The notes beneath the pieces are model-generated. The model made no database searches, was not told the origin of the DNA, and saw only the letters and a list, made by a program, of their open reading frames with translations. From Ficedula albicollis (taxonomy: Eukaryota; Chordata; Aves; Passeriformes; Muscicapidae), in assembly GCF_000247815.1 (NCBI RefSeq), contig NC_021673.1, forward strand, positions 106,283,174-106,347,173: 64,000 nucleotides of DNA, read 5' to 3'. The position numbers and the translations under genes are program-made. Positions 1-13,027 of the stretch are shown one piece after another. Positions within the stretch are counted from its first letter, which is position 1; each line of letters starts with the position of its first letter.

Positions 1-70
1 TGAGTTAATTGCTGGATCAGGTGACAAAATGCTTTCTGCTCTGAGGAATCACAACCTATACTCAGCAGCA

Positions 71-217
71 TCATAAAGTAGTTTGATTAATAGAGTAGGT
101 GGCTATTGTACCAAAAATAGTAAATCCCACCTCGTATAGGCTTGTCATAAAGTAGTTTGATTAAAAGAGTAGGTGGCTATTGTAGCAAAAATAGTAAATC
201 CCACCTCGTATAGGCTG
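71..217. repeat. Adjacent direct duplication, period 74 bp
   Basis: The segment starting TCATAAAGTAG at 71 recurs at 145, with two single-base differences (T/A and C/G) over about 72 bp. No spacer separates the copies. Confidence 0.95.
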
Positions 218-3200
218 CATTAAATGCATTTGAACAGTCTGTGTCAGAGCAATGACTTCCTTGGTTTCTTCAAATCTTCTGAACAGCCGTAGGATTTAAT
301 AGCATGCAAAACTGGTGTACCTATATTTCTGTATTTGCTGTGTATACCAGTCCCCTAATGACTGGATGAATATGTGTATATATGTTTATTAAGTACATAT
401 ATGTATACAGCTGTCTCAGAGTGCAGAACTTTCTCATTGTGGGACAGTTTTGAAAATTTCATTAGTAACAATACATTAGAACAATGCATGTTCACTGTGT
501 TCTCTGGTTTAGTGTAGTTTAAAAAAATATAAAAGTATAAAACCATGCAGGCACAACTGAACTCAAATATAGCAACACTGAGAACTGACTATGACCCAGA
601 AAATTAAATTTCACAAATTCTTACTGGGTTAAATCATACTTACACAGTTTTTACTGGATTCAAATGGATATAACTGATTACAATGTACAGCTTGTTTGCA
701 CACCATGGCATAAAAGGAAATCACTTTAAAATTATCAAACTTAGGCTTAAGTGCAGTTAATTGCAATAAATTATTTGAAAGAACCATTTTTATTTCCTTC
801 ATTTTCATTTAAGTTTTAAAAAAGACATTAACAGTTATATTCACTTCTAAATATGTCCACATCAGGGGTGGGTTTGCAGCAATTTAAACTAATTAATTTC
901 TAAGCCAATTTAGATGCATCACTAATCAAATTCCGTGAGACTAGCTTGATACCGATGTGTGCAATAATATAGAATTCTGCTTACTCTACTTTAAGTTTAT
1001 TAAGTATTCAGAAAACCACTGGGAGTAAAAACCAGTAGAAACTTGCTTTCTTGCTAACAGCAGCAGCAAACTAAGAAGGTCCATTTCCAGACTGAGGAAG
1101 AGAGAACAACTTCTACAGACGTTTTTTGTTATACAGAAATCACACTTTGGAATGTCAAGTGTTGCCTTTTGAAAGTTAGCTGCAGTGAAGAGCTTAAAAG
1201 AAAATCCTTGCCATAATGTTGAAAAGAGTGATGCAACATCAATACCTAGCTGACTGAAATGCCACATGATCAGATTACTCTGAGATAATTGGCTGGCTTA
1301 AGTCACCTCTAGGTTCTGGGAAACAGGCTGGTTTCAGATTGGATTGAATCCCCTGGATTCAGGGATTCAGAAGGGGAGGATCTTAATTGTTCTTTAGTGC
1401 AACCTCTTGTGACAAGAACTATACAATTTCAGCTTGCACTTTCTCAATCAAATTTGTGGCAAGCTCCTCCTAAAATGACTGGCTGTTTAACTTGCTTTAT
1501 CATTGGTCTGCCACCATGAAAGGATGAGACATTGGCAGCAGAGGCTCAGCAAGGGCATAATGCAGTCCTTAACAAACTGTGAAGGAAGATCTGAACAAAC
1601 TTCTTCAGGAAAGATCAGGAGCTCCTTACTTATACATGGGCTTGGTTCTGACCAAACATCTGCCTTAATGTATCTCCAGGTTTGATAGGGTTTAAGCCTC
1701 CTGGATGCTCAGATATTAACTATTCCCTCTGTAACTGAAGGGACAGCATATATACAAGAGTGTATTTATATGGCCAACACCAGCAGTTACTCCTATTACA
1801 TGGTAATTTCAGGAAATAGCACCTACAGTGAACATGCCCAAACACAGTGGGACATGTGGGCTCTGCTATGGCACACTGGCATATTGAAAGAGCTACTGAT
1901 ACAGTCTGGAAATTAGGTTTTATATTCACAGTTTGGTAAGGTTTTCAAGAATCCAAATCCAATTTAGAAATGTAAAGAGACAGGTTTTTAGAGTTATTGG
2001 CACCAGGAGCTTGCAATGTGCACTAGTAGACAAAGTCTTTACATTCAACCATTACTAGGTAGGCAAAAAAATAAGTGATGAGTTTTTCAGAGCATGCTCA
2101 GATTTGAAAACTTCTAAATACATCTTCTAACTACAGTGACTAGATACTTGCAGACAGTTCAACCCCCTGTGTTTCTGAAAATCTTGGGTTTGGTTCTTGT
2201 ACTGTGTTTTTACTTAAAGACATGTTTACGTAGATGTGTCTGTATTTGGTTAGCATAACTCCACATTTTAAAAAAATTGCCCATTTTGTTTTATTAACAT
2301 TATTGCCAAGGGGAAAATATGCAAATTCTGGAACTCAAGAGTGCTGCAGTAACACATAACAAAGTGTTATATCAAAGTGCCAGTGAAGTTGCTCCCTGGA
2401 AAATATATAGGAAAATAATCTGATTTCATTAAGCTGAATATTATTGCATTTATTTACTGTTACACATTCTTGATCTAAGTGGGATAAATTACCATATTTC
2501 ACAAGGTTTTCTTTGTTTTCCAGAAATGCTTTTTACAAAATTAAAGTACTGATATTCAGAAAGCTTATTAATGTCTTACCATGATAATTTTATGACATAT
2601 AAGTTATGAAATATAAAATACTTTTAGGAATTCTATTTTTATATAAAATTATAAGGTTTCATTTTTCCATTACTGCTCCAATATGGGAGGAAATAAAGTT
2701 TTGGTAAAGTGCAGAAAGCATTAGAATGGTTTGCTAGACTTTGTTTAAGCAACAGATCAAGCAGTGTTTCCCCAGTTTTCTCAGAAAAAAAGTGTTGTAC
2801 ATGTGAAAAGATGGTAAATAATTCACATACTGGCTAAAAAAGACCACTCTGCTGTACTGCTTTTCTTTTTTCTATTCCTTCATCATGTTTCATTGCTTGT
2901 AGAGGTTGATATTCTGTATCAAAGACCTTCCACCATGACTGTACTAAAGCATTTGGATCTTCAAATCTATAGGAGAGACTCTGTCCTGAACAGACTCACA
3001 TCCTTATCCTTGAAGTTCTTGGTGGTGTTTTTCCAGATGTTTTGTTTATAGCCAAAAGTTGGGGGCAAGGCCAAAACTGTTTCTCCTCTGGTTTCTCTCA
3101 GCCTGACTGAATTTCAGCAGATATATATGATACCTGTGTGCATATATCTATAAATAGAGCCCATTGCTTGACACCAGTAAAGTTCATAAGTTTTGGGAGT

Positions 3201-4547
3201 TAAATATTATAAGCCATCAGTGATCCACTCTGGGTAATAACTTTCAATTAATGTGAAATCTTTTTTCCAGAGGTTCAGCTGTTTATAGACTCCTCACTTT
3301 TGGGCCACAAGAGCTGAATTGCTTGCGTGCTGTTAATGCACTGGTCATTTTTATAGAGAGAGAAGTTCAGCAGCAGCTGAAGTGTAGTACAAGGAGTAAA
3401 GTGGGTCTCCTGGGAAGCCTACATGCCCTGGATTTTGTCTGTGCATCCATAATTTGTGATAATATCCTAGTGATAAACTACATTTAGCAGACACTTTTGG
3501 CTGTCTCACCTGTTCTCTGCACAGTAATTCAGCTTCCCTGGGATAGCAATTAAGCTTCTGACTGGCATCAGCAGCTTCCAGCAGAAGAAATTAAAAGGAG
3601 AAAAAAATCTGCTGGAGAAATATTCACCTGTCATCCACTAGGTATGCACATGCAGATTTTCCAACTCAATTCATTTGAGATGCAGGATGAGACATATTTA
3701 GTCTCACCTTCAGGAGATCCTTCACTGTATCCAGCTGGGAAGCTGGAGGCACCCTACTTGCAAACAAAAATGTCCAGACCTACAAAAAGGGTCACCAGCA
3801 ATGGCTTTAAACCTCTGAGTACGTGGGATGTTAGGTCTGTGATGATATTGTATGCCACAAAAAGAGTTTAAATACTTTGTATAAATTTCTGCAGGACTGT
3901 AGTTATATGTTTAGCCAGTGAAGCTTAGGCTTTCATCAAATAAGGTATCAACTTGGCGGTGAGGGAAGTCTGGAAAAAGCATGGCCTTGGCAGAATTCCT
4001 GATGGTGTGGTATCTAGATTTCAGTAGTTCTCATTTGGGATAATGACAACCATAACTCACTGTGGTATTATTCCCTTGGGCAGTTTAAAACTTCTTATAA
4101 AAATCTTTGCTTCGGTTTTGTAATAGTAAATCTCTACATCCTCAGAAACCATCTGCTTAGGTTTTTTTTTTTTTATTAAGATAATGCATGTTCTGTTTTC
4201 ACACCAGTTTTTGCAGGTAAAAATAACAATACAGGATCTGAAAACCTAATTCCAAGCATTCCTCCGAATCTTAAAAATAAAAAAGGAAATAAATGCATGG
4301 TTTGAGTCTAACAAGCCAAATCAAGCACTGCACCTCTAAACCAAGAGGCTGCAGTACTGAAGCTTAGGTCTGCTGAGATCTGCCTATATTTGTGTTTTGT
4401 GTGGCAGTTGTGTGAAGTGCAAGGGCAGCACTGTTAGCACACCCATTTAACAGACAGAAAATCAGAATACTGAGGTCTATCTGTGCAGCATGGAACAACT
4501 CCTGCTTTTTATCCCCATACTTAGTTGTATACAAGTTTGAATCATTG

Positions 4548-5003
4548 ACTCATAGAATGGTTTGGGTTGAAAGTGATCTTAAAGATCAACTTGTTCCAAT
4601 CCCCATGCCATGGGCAGGGACACCACCACTAAACCAGGTTACTCAGGGTCCCATCCAACCTGGCTTTAGCAGGGGTGGTGCATCCATAAATTCTCTAGAC
4701 AACCTCCAGTGCCCCACCACCCTTTGAGTAAGTTTCTGCTTAGCACCTAATTTAACCCTGCCTCTTTCAGTTTAAAACCACTGCCCCTGTCCTGTCACTA
4801 TCTGATCATATAAAAAATCCCTCTTCCTCCTTCTTAAGATATTGGAAGGCCACAGTGAGGCCTTCGTGGAGCCTTCTCCAGGCTAAACATCCCCAGCTCT
4901 CTGAGTCTGTCTTCACAGGAGAGGTACTTCAACCAGCTGATCATCTGCATGGCCCTCCTCTGGACCCACTCCAACAGGTCCACACCTTTCTTGTGCTGAG
5001 AAA
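4548..5003 (-). mobile_element. CR1 LINE 3' fragment, antisense
   Basis: It begins with TCATAGAATGGTTTGGGTTG, the reverse complement of the typical CR1 3' end (ATTCTATGA). The characteristic antisense CR1 blocks follow: CCATGGGCAGGGACACC, CCATCCAACCTGG, CCTGTCACTA, CTTCTCCAGGCTAAACA and GACCCACTCCAACAGGTCC. It is 5'-truncated, as most CR1 copies are. The short open frames inside it are remnants of the 3' end, not genes. Confidence 0.93.
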
Positions 5004-5794
5004 GTTGTGTCCTTTGTTGCTCCTTTCAAACCGTGGAGTTCATGCTTCTTCTCAGAAGAAACACTACTATGCTACTTAATTTTAAATTTGCACATGCATT
5101 TATTCTTGTTAATCAAGCTTATATAAGACTGTTAAGTTAGAAAGATGTTACTGATGTGTCTCATCACTTGATATGCTCAAAGTACTGCAAGAATTTGATC
5201 CCTTCAAAATATTAATCTGCCTTGGGGTTCTCCTGGGCACCTATTCACTCAGTTAAAAATTTGTGTTTACATGCTGATGTTAGCTCCTGAGGGCTCATCT
5301 CCCCTAGTGAGCATGTTTAAACAACTGAAGCACTCTTACAATGAAACATTCAAATTCAAGCCTTTATTATTATGCAATCTGGGATTATTTTTTTTATCAT
5401 TAGACTTCCTTCTGAACTGGGTGGTTGACACTCCCTGTTCCAAATTCCTGTCCCATGAGCTAGTTGTTTGGAAATACTGGCTAGGAAGACAAAAACCTTG
5501 GCTTTTTTTTTTTTTTTTCTAAACCTAGAGAAAGTTTTTTTTTTTGCTAGGTATTTGGGATTAAACTGTAACCTGGTGGCAGTCCACAGAAATAGAGCAA
5601 AGATCAAAAGGAAAAGGAGAGCATAACTTAGAGGAGTGGTGCACTGGAAACAGTGAGTCTGATTCCAAGTGCTTTGGCTGTCTGAGGATTCTTGTGCATG
5701 ACTTAACTAGTTTCTGGATTAAACCTTGCATATGCCCTAGGAGAGGAATGTGTACCTGCTTCAGCAGCATGTGCTCTGTGGAAAAAAATGTGGA

Positions 5795-5838
5795 AACCCT
5801 CAGTTTGTCAAACTGAGGGTTGTGTCAAACTGAGGGTT
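5795..5838. repeat. 12-bp perfect inverted repeat with a third copy of one arm
   Basis: AACCCTCAGTTT (5795-5806) and its exact reverse complement AAACTGAGGGTT (5810-5821) are separated by 3 nt. The right arm with two extra bases (TCAAACTGAGGGTT) is repeated directly at 5825-5838. The arrangement could fold as a short hairpin with either right arm. Confidence 0.9.
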
Positions 5839-6149
5839 CTTCTACTATACAGAACAAGTGATTTCTGATTAACTCCATATCTAAACAATTTTAATTATTC
5901 ACAAGACTAACTACTTTGACTTGACTCTCCAGTCAGATCAGTTTCCGTACAGAACTTCACTCCTTGATCTATGTCCAAGAACATATTTATCATGGAATTT
6001 ATACAGCCTTTCAAATTCACTTCCTTATGTGAATTAAACTAGCTTTCACAGTTTGAAAGTTCCCTGTGTGTGAAGTGAGGATTTCTCCAAATTTTTCACG
6101 ACTCCTGTGATCCTGTAGTGTCTTCCCTCTGAATCCTTCTGCTGCAGGA

Positions 6150-6520
6150 GAGCTGGAGAGATGAGTTTCCTCCTTTGCCTGCAGAGCCAAAACTCTGCAT
6201 GGATGTGCTCTCCCTGTACCGACTGGATGCTCAGGCTCTCCTGGCTGGACAAGGAGAGCACCAGCATTTTGACAGTTTTCTTGGGAAGGACTCGTTTCGT
6301 TTCTCGAGCAGCTCAGCATTCAAAACACCGTGGCCACTCGAAGAGCTGCAGATCCTGCAGGTTGCCCTGGCACAGGCTGCCAGGTGGTTGAGCACGCACG
6401 AAGGAGAGCTGTGGGACCAAAAGCCTTTCACTGTTGAGCCTGAGCGGCGCAGAGGGCTCGGCCAGCTCCAGCATTGGGAGAGCAGCCTCCGACAGCGGCG
6501 GCGGCCCCGGCATTGTTTTG
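6150..6520. other. Mildly GC- and CpG-enriched intronic patch
   Basis: Compared with its AT-rich surroundings this patch is GC-rich and holds several CpGs, especially around 6440-6520 (GAGCGGCGCAG, GACAGCGGCGGCGG). Overlapping open frames on both strands reflect composition only. It could be an unannotated alternative exon or regulatory element, but I see no convincing start with a splice donor. Confidence 0.4.
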
Positions 6521-7121
6521 GTGTCGTGTCTGCAGAGGAGCGGCAGGAGCTTACATCATTTCCAGTAATGGAGTGCCTGGGGCTCTTTTATGACTTGCAC
6601 ACTCTGCTTCTCTGGAGCTGTACAGTATGTGCTGCGTGACTCCAGGAAACCGAGGATTTGTTTTGACTTGCTGAAAGAACGTTTTGCTATTTCTCTTTAC
6701 AATTTCACCGTATGACTTGTCAATTCTCTCCCCCCCCTTAAGAATAACTTCAGATTTAATTAGCTGAGTGCAAACATCTTTCAATGCGGTGTGGATTATA
6801 CTCCTCATTGAGTACATTTACCAACAGGATGAAAGACAGCTTAATCAGGCAATTCTGTATTTGTTCTGCTGTGTCCAGAGAGCATGGTAGCTGTCAATAG
6901 ACAGTTGCTATTGACTTTCTTTCTAGTGCAGGATGCCCAGTGATGTGGGGACCTGTCTTGTTAGGGCTTGCTTTTTGGTTCTGATGCTCTGTCTCCTACC
7001 TAAGATGCCTTTTCAAGTGTGTTTTGTTATCATTTCCCTCTCTGCTATGTAAGAAAAATTATACTTAAGTGCTGTGCTGGGATGTCCTGAAGGTGCTGGT
7101 ATGTCCCCAGAAGTTCCCCAG

Positions 7122-7190
7122 TGACCTTTCCTAGCATATTTTAAATGGTACAATGGTATGACCTTTCCTAGCATATTTTAAATGGTACAA
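7122..7190. repeat. Adjacent direct duplication, period 37 bp
   Basis: TGACCTTTCCTAGCATATTT at 7122 recurs at 7159, followed in both copies by TAAATGGTACAAT. Confidence 0.95.
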
Positions 7191-7242
7191 TTTATACTTT
7201 GCTGAATTGCAAAGCAGCATTGCTCATGAACCTCTATGAGAC

Positions 7243-7368
7243 GTTTCCCAAAATGTTACCTGGATATATATGTGTGCGTGTGCTTTGAATTCCTCTGTTC
7301 TGAAAGTTTCCCAAAGTGTTACCTGGATATATACGTGTGCGTGTGCTTTGAATTCCTCTGTTCTGAAT
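7243..7368. repeat. Adjacent direct duplication, period 63 bp
   Basis: The segment starting GTTTCCCAAA at 7243 recurs head-to-tail at 7306 with about three single-base differences. Each copy carries a short purine-pyrimidine TATATA(T/C)GTGTGCGTGTG stretch. Confidence 0.95.
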
Positions 7369-8821
7369 TTCAGTTTGCATTTCCACAACCCGGAGAACAT
7401 TCTCCTACCATGAGCCACCTGGAGTGTTTCTGGGGTATCCTGACTCAAGCAGCAGCCTCCACAATTCTCCATGAGTCCTGGAGTATGTGACCATGCTGCA
7501 GCAACAGCAGCTGATTTATCTGCACGTGCTGTCACAACAAATGCTTTTTGACAGCATCAAAAACAGTGAAAAACAGCACAACATCTATAATCCCCTTTGT
7601 AAAACTGTCATCCTTTATGTTAGTTCCAGGTATTGACCTTGTCAGGAGCACTTTATAAAATACCTTTAACCCTATTAACTATTCACTTCCCCAGAGTTAA
7701 AATTTGACAAGTCCATTTTTAGCCATCTCTTCTCTCAGAGATGCCGTGGTTTCAGTTTGATTCTTCAGAAGTGAATCATAGTTTCAAAACCCTCACTACC
7801 TGAAACACTGTTTTTTTCCATTAGCATTCAACATGTTTAACATGGGTTCAGACATGTTATCAGAAACTTATACTAGAGTCCTTTAAAAAAATCCCATGTG
7901 ATTTCATGCCCTGGAAACACCTTTTACACAGTAACTATTCCTACAGCTATGGGGAGATAGGAGGCATATGGATGTGAGCTAGTCAAATTAATACCATAAT
8001 GGCTTCTGGCTCGACAAGCAGATACAGTGCAAACAGAGAGCAGAACAGCTGTAGTAGTTACCTTTTATGTGGGTGGCATAGATGTCTGCCAATTAAAATG
8101 ATCTGATGAATCATTTCTTGCCATATGATTACTGTTAATAAGAATTTATGTTAACAAGTTTGTGTCTGAACTTTGCACAGGTTCATGCCTGCATTTATTT
8201 TGTTAAAAAATAGAGCATATCATGGTTGTTTTTTGTTCTTAATGGACCTTCTTTCCTCCCTTGAAAGCATTCCAGGACTTCACTAATGCAGAGCTGCCAA
8301 GTAACCCTTAAAGGAAGATGTTTTAATCTCCATGTAGTGCTTTCTGTATGTAATTCTGTGTGTACAGAACAATAGTTTTAACTTGGGAACCTCAAGCTAA
8401 GCTTGTAACTCCACATAGCAGCTCATAAAAAGAGAGCATGGCCTTCAAAATATGAACTTTTATTAAAGTCTTTGTTATTGCAAACATTTGTACTTACACT
8501 TTACCACTGACTGACAGGTTTTAGCCACTGACTTCATTACACTAACTCTCTGTGTAAAATCAAGTGATCTTTTTTTCTAGAACTGATGTTATATTTATGG
8601 TGAGAAATTAGGCACAGCAAAATGTTCTCTTAAATATGTCCTCAACAACTTACAAAGCATTTCAAGGTATTTGGGAAGTCTGTGCAACAAGTGAGACATT
8701 TTATAGGAAGAAATACACAAGTCCAAATATGGTGAGTGTTAACAAACTTTGATAAAGGATGATTTGAGAATCTCTCTCTCATCAGAAAAATGTGGTTTGG
8801 AATTCTGCATATAGTAGGACA

Positions 8822-9183
8822 GGGTAGGGAGACAAAACAATTGCAGTAAAACTGCTTGAAGTATACAGTTTAGCTGGGATAAGTGGTTGGAGACTTACCA
8901 TCCTTGTGAATCTTGTTTGGGAGCACTAAGCAGAGAAAACGCTTTGGTAGAAGGACTTGTTCCCATGGGACTTAGAACAGTTAGTAGAAAATACATTGCA
9001 GGAGGGTAGGGAGACAGAAAACAATTGCAGTAAAACTGCTTGAAGTACAGTTTAGCTGGGATAAGTGGTTGAAGACTTACCATCCTTGTGCATCTTGTTT
9101 GGGAGCACTAAGCAGAGAAAACACTTTGGTAGAAGGACTTGTTCCCATGGAACTTAGAACAGTTAGTAGAAAATACATTGCAG
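8822..9183. repeat. Adjacent direct duplication, period about 182 bp
   Basis: The block starting GGGTAGGGAGAC at 8822 recurs at 9004; both copies end in ACATTGCAG. They differ by a handful of substitutions and two small indels. This is the longest duplication in the window and lies about 275 bp upstream of a DLGAP1 exon. Confidence 0.95.
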
Positions 9184-9458
9184 AAAACAATCCTAAAAAG
9201 ACCAAGGAGGAACTTGGTAAATAGATACTTTCTCTCCCTATCTGTCCTACTAGCAGTTCTGCCACTCACATGGGAGGAATAGAAGATACTGATAAGCAAG
9301 GCATCACTGTGACACGTAGATTGACTATTGGGGGCTCCTTGGCTAACAGCCTCCTCCTCACCTCTGCTCTGTCCATGCTTACTGATGCTTTGATATCACA
9401 CATTCATCCATTTTCCCTGCAGCATCAGTAAAACAAGAACTCTGCTATGTTTTTCCAG

Positions 9459-9832
9459 TGTCATCCTGCATCACCACCTACAAGAAGACGCCTCCTCCAG
9501 TGCCACCGAGAACCACCACCAAACCCTTTATTTCCATCACAGCCCAGAGCAGCACAGAGTCTGCCCAAGATGCATACATGGATGGGCACGGGCAGAGGGG
9601 CGACATCATCAGTCAGTCTGGACTCAGCAACTCCACGGAAAGCCTGGACAGCATGAAGGCACTGACAGCTGCCATTGAGGCTGCCAATGCCCAGATCCAC
9701 GGCCCTGCAAGCCAGCACGTAGGGAACAACACTGCCACTGTCACCACCACCACAACCATTGCCACTGTTGCAGTAGAAGATAGGAAGAAGGACCACTTCA
9801 AGAAAAACAGATGCTTATCTATTGGAATACAG
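9459..9832 (+). CDS. DLGAP1: DLGAP1 coding exon (first in window): proline-rich and Thr/Ser-rich linker, first half of LC8 site 1
   Basis: The exon follows the acceptor TTTTTCCAG and ends at CAG before the donor GTACAG. Its first two bases complete a codon begun in the previous exon; it ends in phase 0. It encodes about 124 residues in order: SSCITTYKK, a proline-rich KKTPPPVPPR stretch that resembles an SH3 ligand, a Ser/Thr/Gln linker with NSTESLDSMKALTAAIEAAN, a run of threonines (TVTTTTTIATV), then the basic KKDHFKKNR and SIGIQ. In the DLGAP family this linker connects the PSD-95-binding repeats to the dynein light chain region. The SIGIQ end is the front of an LC8-binding motif completed in the next exon. 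The frame stays open 34 codons into the intron, which I treat as chance. Confidence 0.96.
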
Positions 9833-12800
9833 GTACAGTACATGACATGGATTATATGCTTTGCCGTTGTTTTGGATTTCTACATCTGCTTTACTGCTTA
9901 TTATACAATGTTTTGTGTATTTTTCTTCTTGTCCTGACAGGTACCTCTATGTAGAACTTGCATCAGCATAATCATTCTGCATGGTACTAATGATGTTTTC
10001 CTAATTTATCATAAATACATCAGATGCAAAGATTTGTTTGAGTCTCTGTGCTGCTTGTTATTCAGCTCTGTTAAATTACACACATGAGCACTAATCTATG
10101 AATCATAACACAGTGGGGGTCAGAAAGGCATGAATTAAATCACTGAAAGGGAATGTGTAAAACAATGATTTACATTACAGTATCACCAAAAAAATATTTT
10201 CATCCAGCCTCACTGAATTAATTGTCACTGCTTATTCATGCATTTCATAATGATTGGTAGCCACTTGAGTGAGGCAGCATTGTTCCTATCTCAGCCTCAA
10301 GAGCAGAAGATAAGTTCCTTCTGATTTGCCCTTGTTAAAGAGAATTACATTTTGTTACCTCTAGTGGAATTAAATAAGAAAACTAACCCTGCCAAAGTTC
10401 ATTCCTGTTTACAGAAAGGACAAGAGTAAATAAAACTAGACTTTAAACTAGACTTAACTAGGTTTCTTAATTAATCTTTCCCACCTCCCTACTGCCCCCA
10501 AAAAAGGATGTGCATAGTACTCTCGACTATCTGCTTGCAGGATTAGCTTTTGTAACAAAGTACTTGAACTTAAAATCAATTGAGAATCAGCACAGGTTTT
10601 GACAGATGAATCTTGAGCAAATACAATAGTAATCCACAGCTTATTTGCCTTCACAAGAAGACAGATTTTTTTTTCTTGCAGAAGGTGGTTGTAAGCACAG
10701 CACTATGTGCCTGGACAGGTTTATCTGATTAGTAAAGTCAAAGAATTAACCATGAAATCTCTATATCAGCCTGATGAGATAGATGAGAGGTGCTGTGCTG
10801 AAGTTTGCCATCCCAGGGATAGCTGCTGGAGAAGCTGTGACTTTTCTCTCACTTCTTCTTGGAAGAGCAATAATAACTATTGCCTGTGGGTTCAGTTCAC
10901 TGCCTTTGTTGTAGACTTTTACTGATTCACAGCTGTTTGTTTTGGGTATATTCTGAAAGAAGGGCTGATGTTCAGTGTTAAACACAGGAGAAAGATCCAT
11001 GTGGGACAGGGATAGAGGAAAACTCTGTTATGTATTCCCATTCCCAGCCAAGCCTAAGATGCCATTATATTATTGTAGTGACTTATTTCACCAATCCAAG
11101 AAACTAAGACTCTTAGCAAAGATGCTGCAAAATAATGGGTACAAGGAAATAATTTGCAGGTTTGCAGAAGCCAAATTGAACAATGGTAATGTGAATCACG
11201 GTTCTTGACAGACCATCTCCCTGCTATCTCTTCTTAAGGTAGAGTTGAAAGTAACAAATGCTGCTTTTTGAAAGGTATAGAGGCCTCAATTTCCTGAGAT
11301 TTGAGGAAAACAGAGCTCCAAATGCTCCTCAAGCCTTTGACAATCTCCCTCCTAAACTTTGAAATTTACAGATGACCAGTATAATCACATGAAATAATCA
11401 TGAAATCTGGAGATGGTATGTGAGGGTCTGCCAAGGCAGGATTTGTGTAGGGTCCAGTGAAGATGTGGTACAAACTGGGATGACATAAAGCAAAACCTCC
11501 AGCAGTGACACAGCCTTACAGGATTCCTGCCTGTGCATGGTGCCACCCTCACAGCTGTGCACATCAATGAGATTTTGAGAGTCAGACAGGCTTCACAGAT
11601 AAAAGAAACTTTGTTCACAGTCTGCTGTCTGATCTGTTTTGCAGCATCATTGCACAAGCAGTCATGCTGGTACAGCTGAAGGAGTAGTGTGGGAGTAGAA
11701 ATGCCTTAAGATAGGTGTTGATGCCAGAAATTACTTCTCTTACAAACAACTTCCCTAAAGGTGGTAGGTACACTGTCAGTCCTCTGACTGGCAGTATAGA
11801 GTCAGTCTCTGCCCACTGAGTGAAGGGAGCCTAGTTCAGGCTCAGTCTGTACTCAGACCAACTGTGCACCTTAATGATAGCTCAACCCATCTCTGTAGGG
11901 CAGGGCAAGCTGCACTAGACACAGGTATCTTCTTGGTTTTCTTCCTCCTCTGCCAAATAAACCTAGTGTGCACTTCTGATGAACCTCCATGTGTGCCCTC
12001 TGTACTCCTCAGTCACTCTTAGGACACTGCAAGCCTTTGCTGTAAATCTGCTGAGCAAACAAGCAAAATTAAGCAAAGAAAAGCCCTTCCATCAAAAGAC
12101 TGCTTCACTCTGTCAGTTAGGGGATTTAAGGTGTATTTATCTCCCCAGAAACCTCAGTATCAAGGAAGTACCTCACCTCACAGACCAGCTTCTGTAACTC
12201 CCATCCCTCACTGAGCACTTTTCCTGCACAGGTTGGTCAAGTGGCTCTCAACAAGAAGTTGCTGGTGGAACAGCCACTACAGCTGGATATTTTGCACACC
12301 CACGGTCAGTTTGAGGTCACCTCATGACACTGCTTTGGCCCAAAAATTCTGTCTGCTGGAAAATGTTTTTCTTGTATGACTATCCATATTATATATAGCA
12401 TAGGGAATTAACAACTACACTGATTGGACCCAGAATATCGTGATTTTGTTCAAAGACACCTCTGTGGTTAAATTTTAACTTTATACCTTTGGCATAAAAC
12501 TCCTCATGGAGCTGGAGATGGAGATGTGGTATTAAGTTCCAACCCAGCCCATACTCCTGGGGACCACCTGTTGCAAGATAAAGCAGTAAAGAAAATGCAT
12601 CTCAGACTCATATCTGCTGTCTTTAAATCTTTTCTCTGCAGTGCTCTGATTTGAGGCACTAACATTTAAACAAAATAAACACACAACTTTGATATAAATT
12701 CACATATGCCTGCATATACAGATAGAAGGTAAAATCAAACAAATGGTGAGGCACAATACCTGGAGTTACAGCTGCTCAGAGATATGCTCTGACAAATGTG

Positions 12801-13027
12801 AACATCCAACCTCCATAAAATACTGGATAAAATCCATCTGCAGGCTGAATATTGTCTTACCAGAAATGCTTTATAGATTAAGAATAATGAATATTCACCA
12901 ATAGCATCATGGTACAAGCTCTATGTGCAGACACTTAGTAGTTAAGGTGCATAGAAACTGCAAGTAGCCAGGTGATATATCTGCTAAAATGCATTCTTAT
13001 TACCTGTCATGCTTTGGTTTTTTTAAG
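9833..13027 (+). other. DLGAP1: DLGAP1 intron (about 3.2 kb)
   Basis: GT-AG intron: donor GTACAG, acceptor TTTTTTAAG. No gene, RNA or recognisable transposon was seen in it. Confidence 0.9.

Larger units (their letters stand above)
1..9458 (+). other. DLGAP1: DLGAP1 intron upstream of the first exon in the window
   Basis: No coding sequence was recognised. The stretch is AT-rich intronic DNA holding four adjacent direct duplications, one antisense CR1 fragment, one hairpin-like inverted repeat and a mildly GC-rich patch near 6.15-6.52 kb, all listed separately. It ends in a pyrimidine-rich tract and the acceptor AG at 9457-9458. Confidence 0.85.

Noticed and set aside
4545..5079. Two short + strand frames near 4.5-5.1 kb
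   Set aside because: Most of this sequence is the antisense 3' end of a CR1 element.
6175..6639. 154-codon + strand frame in the GC-rich patch
   Set aside because: Open frames exist in several phases on both strands here, as expected for GC-rich sequence; no splice donor or known DLGAP1 N-terminus is recognisable.
9461..9796. Antisense 111-codon frame over the DLGAP1 exon
   Set aside because: Shadow of a well-supported coding exon.
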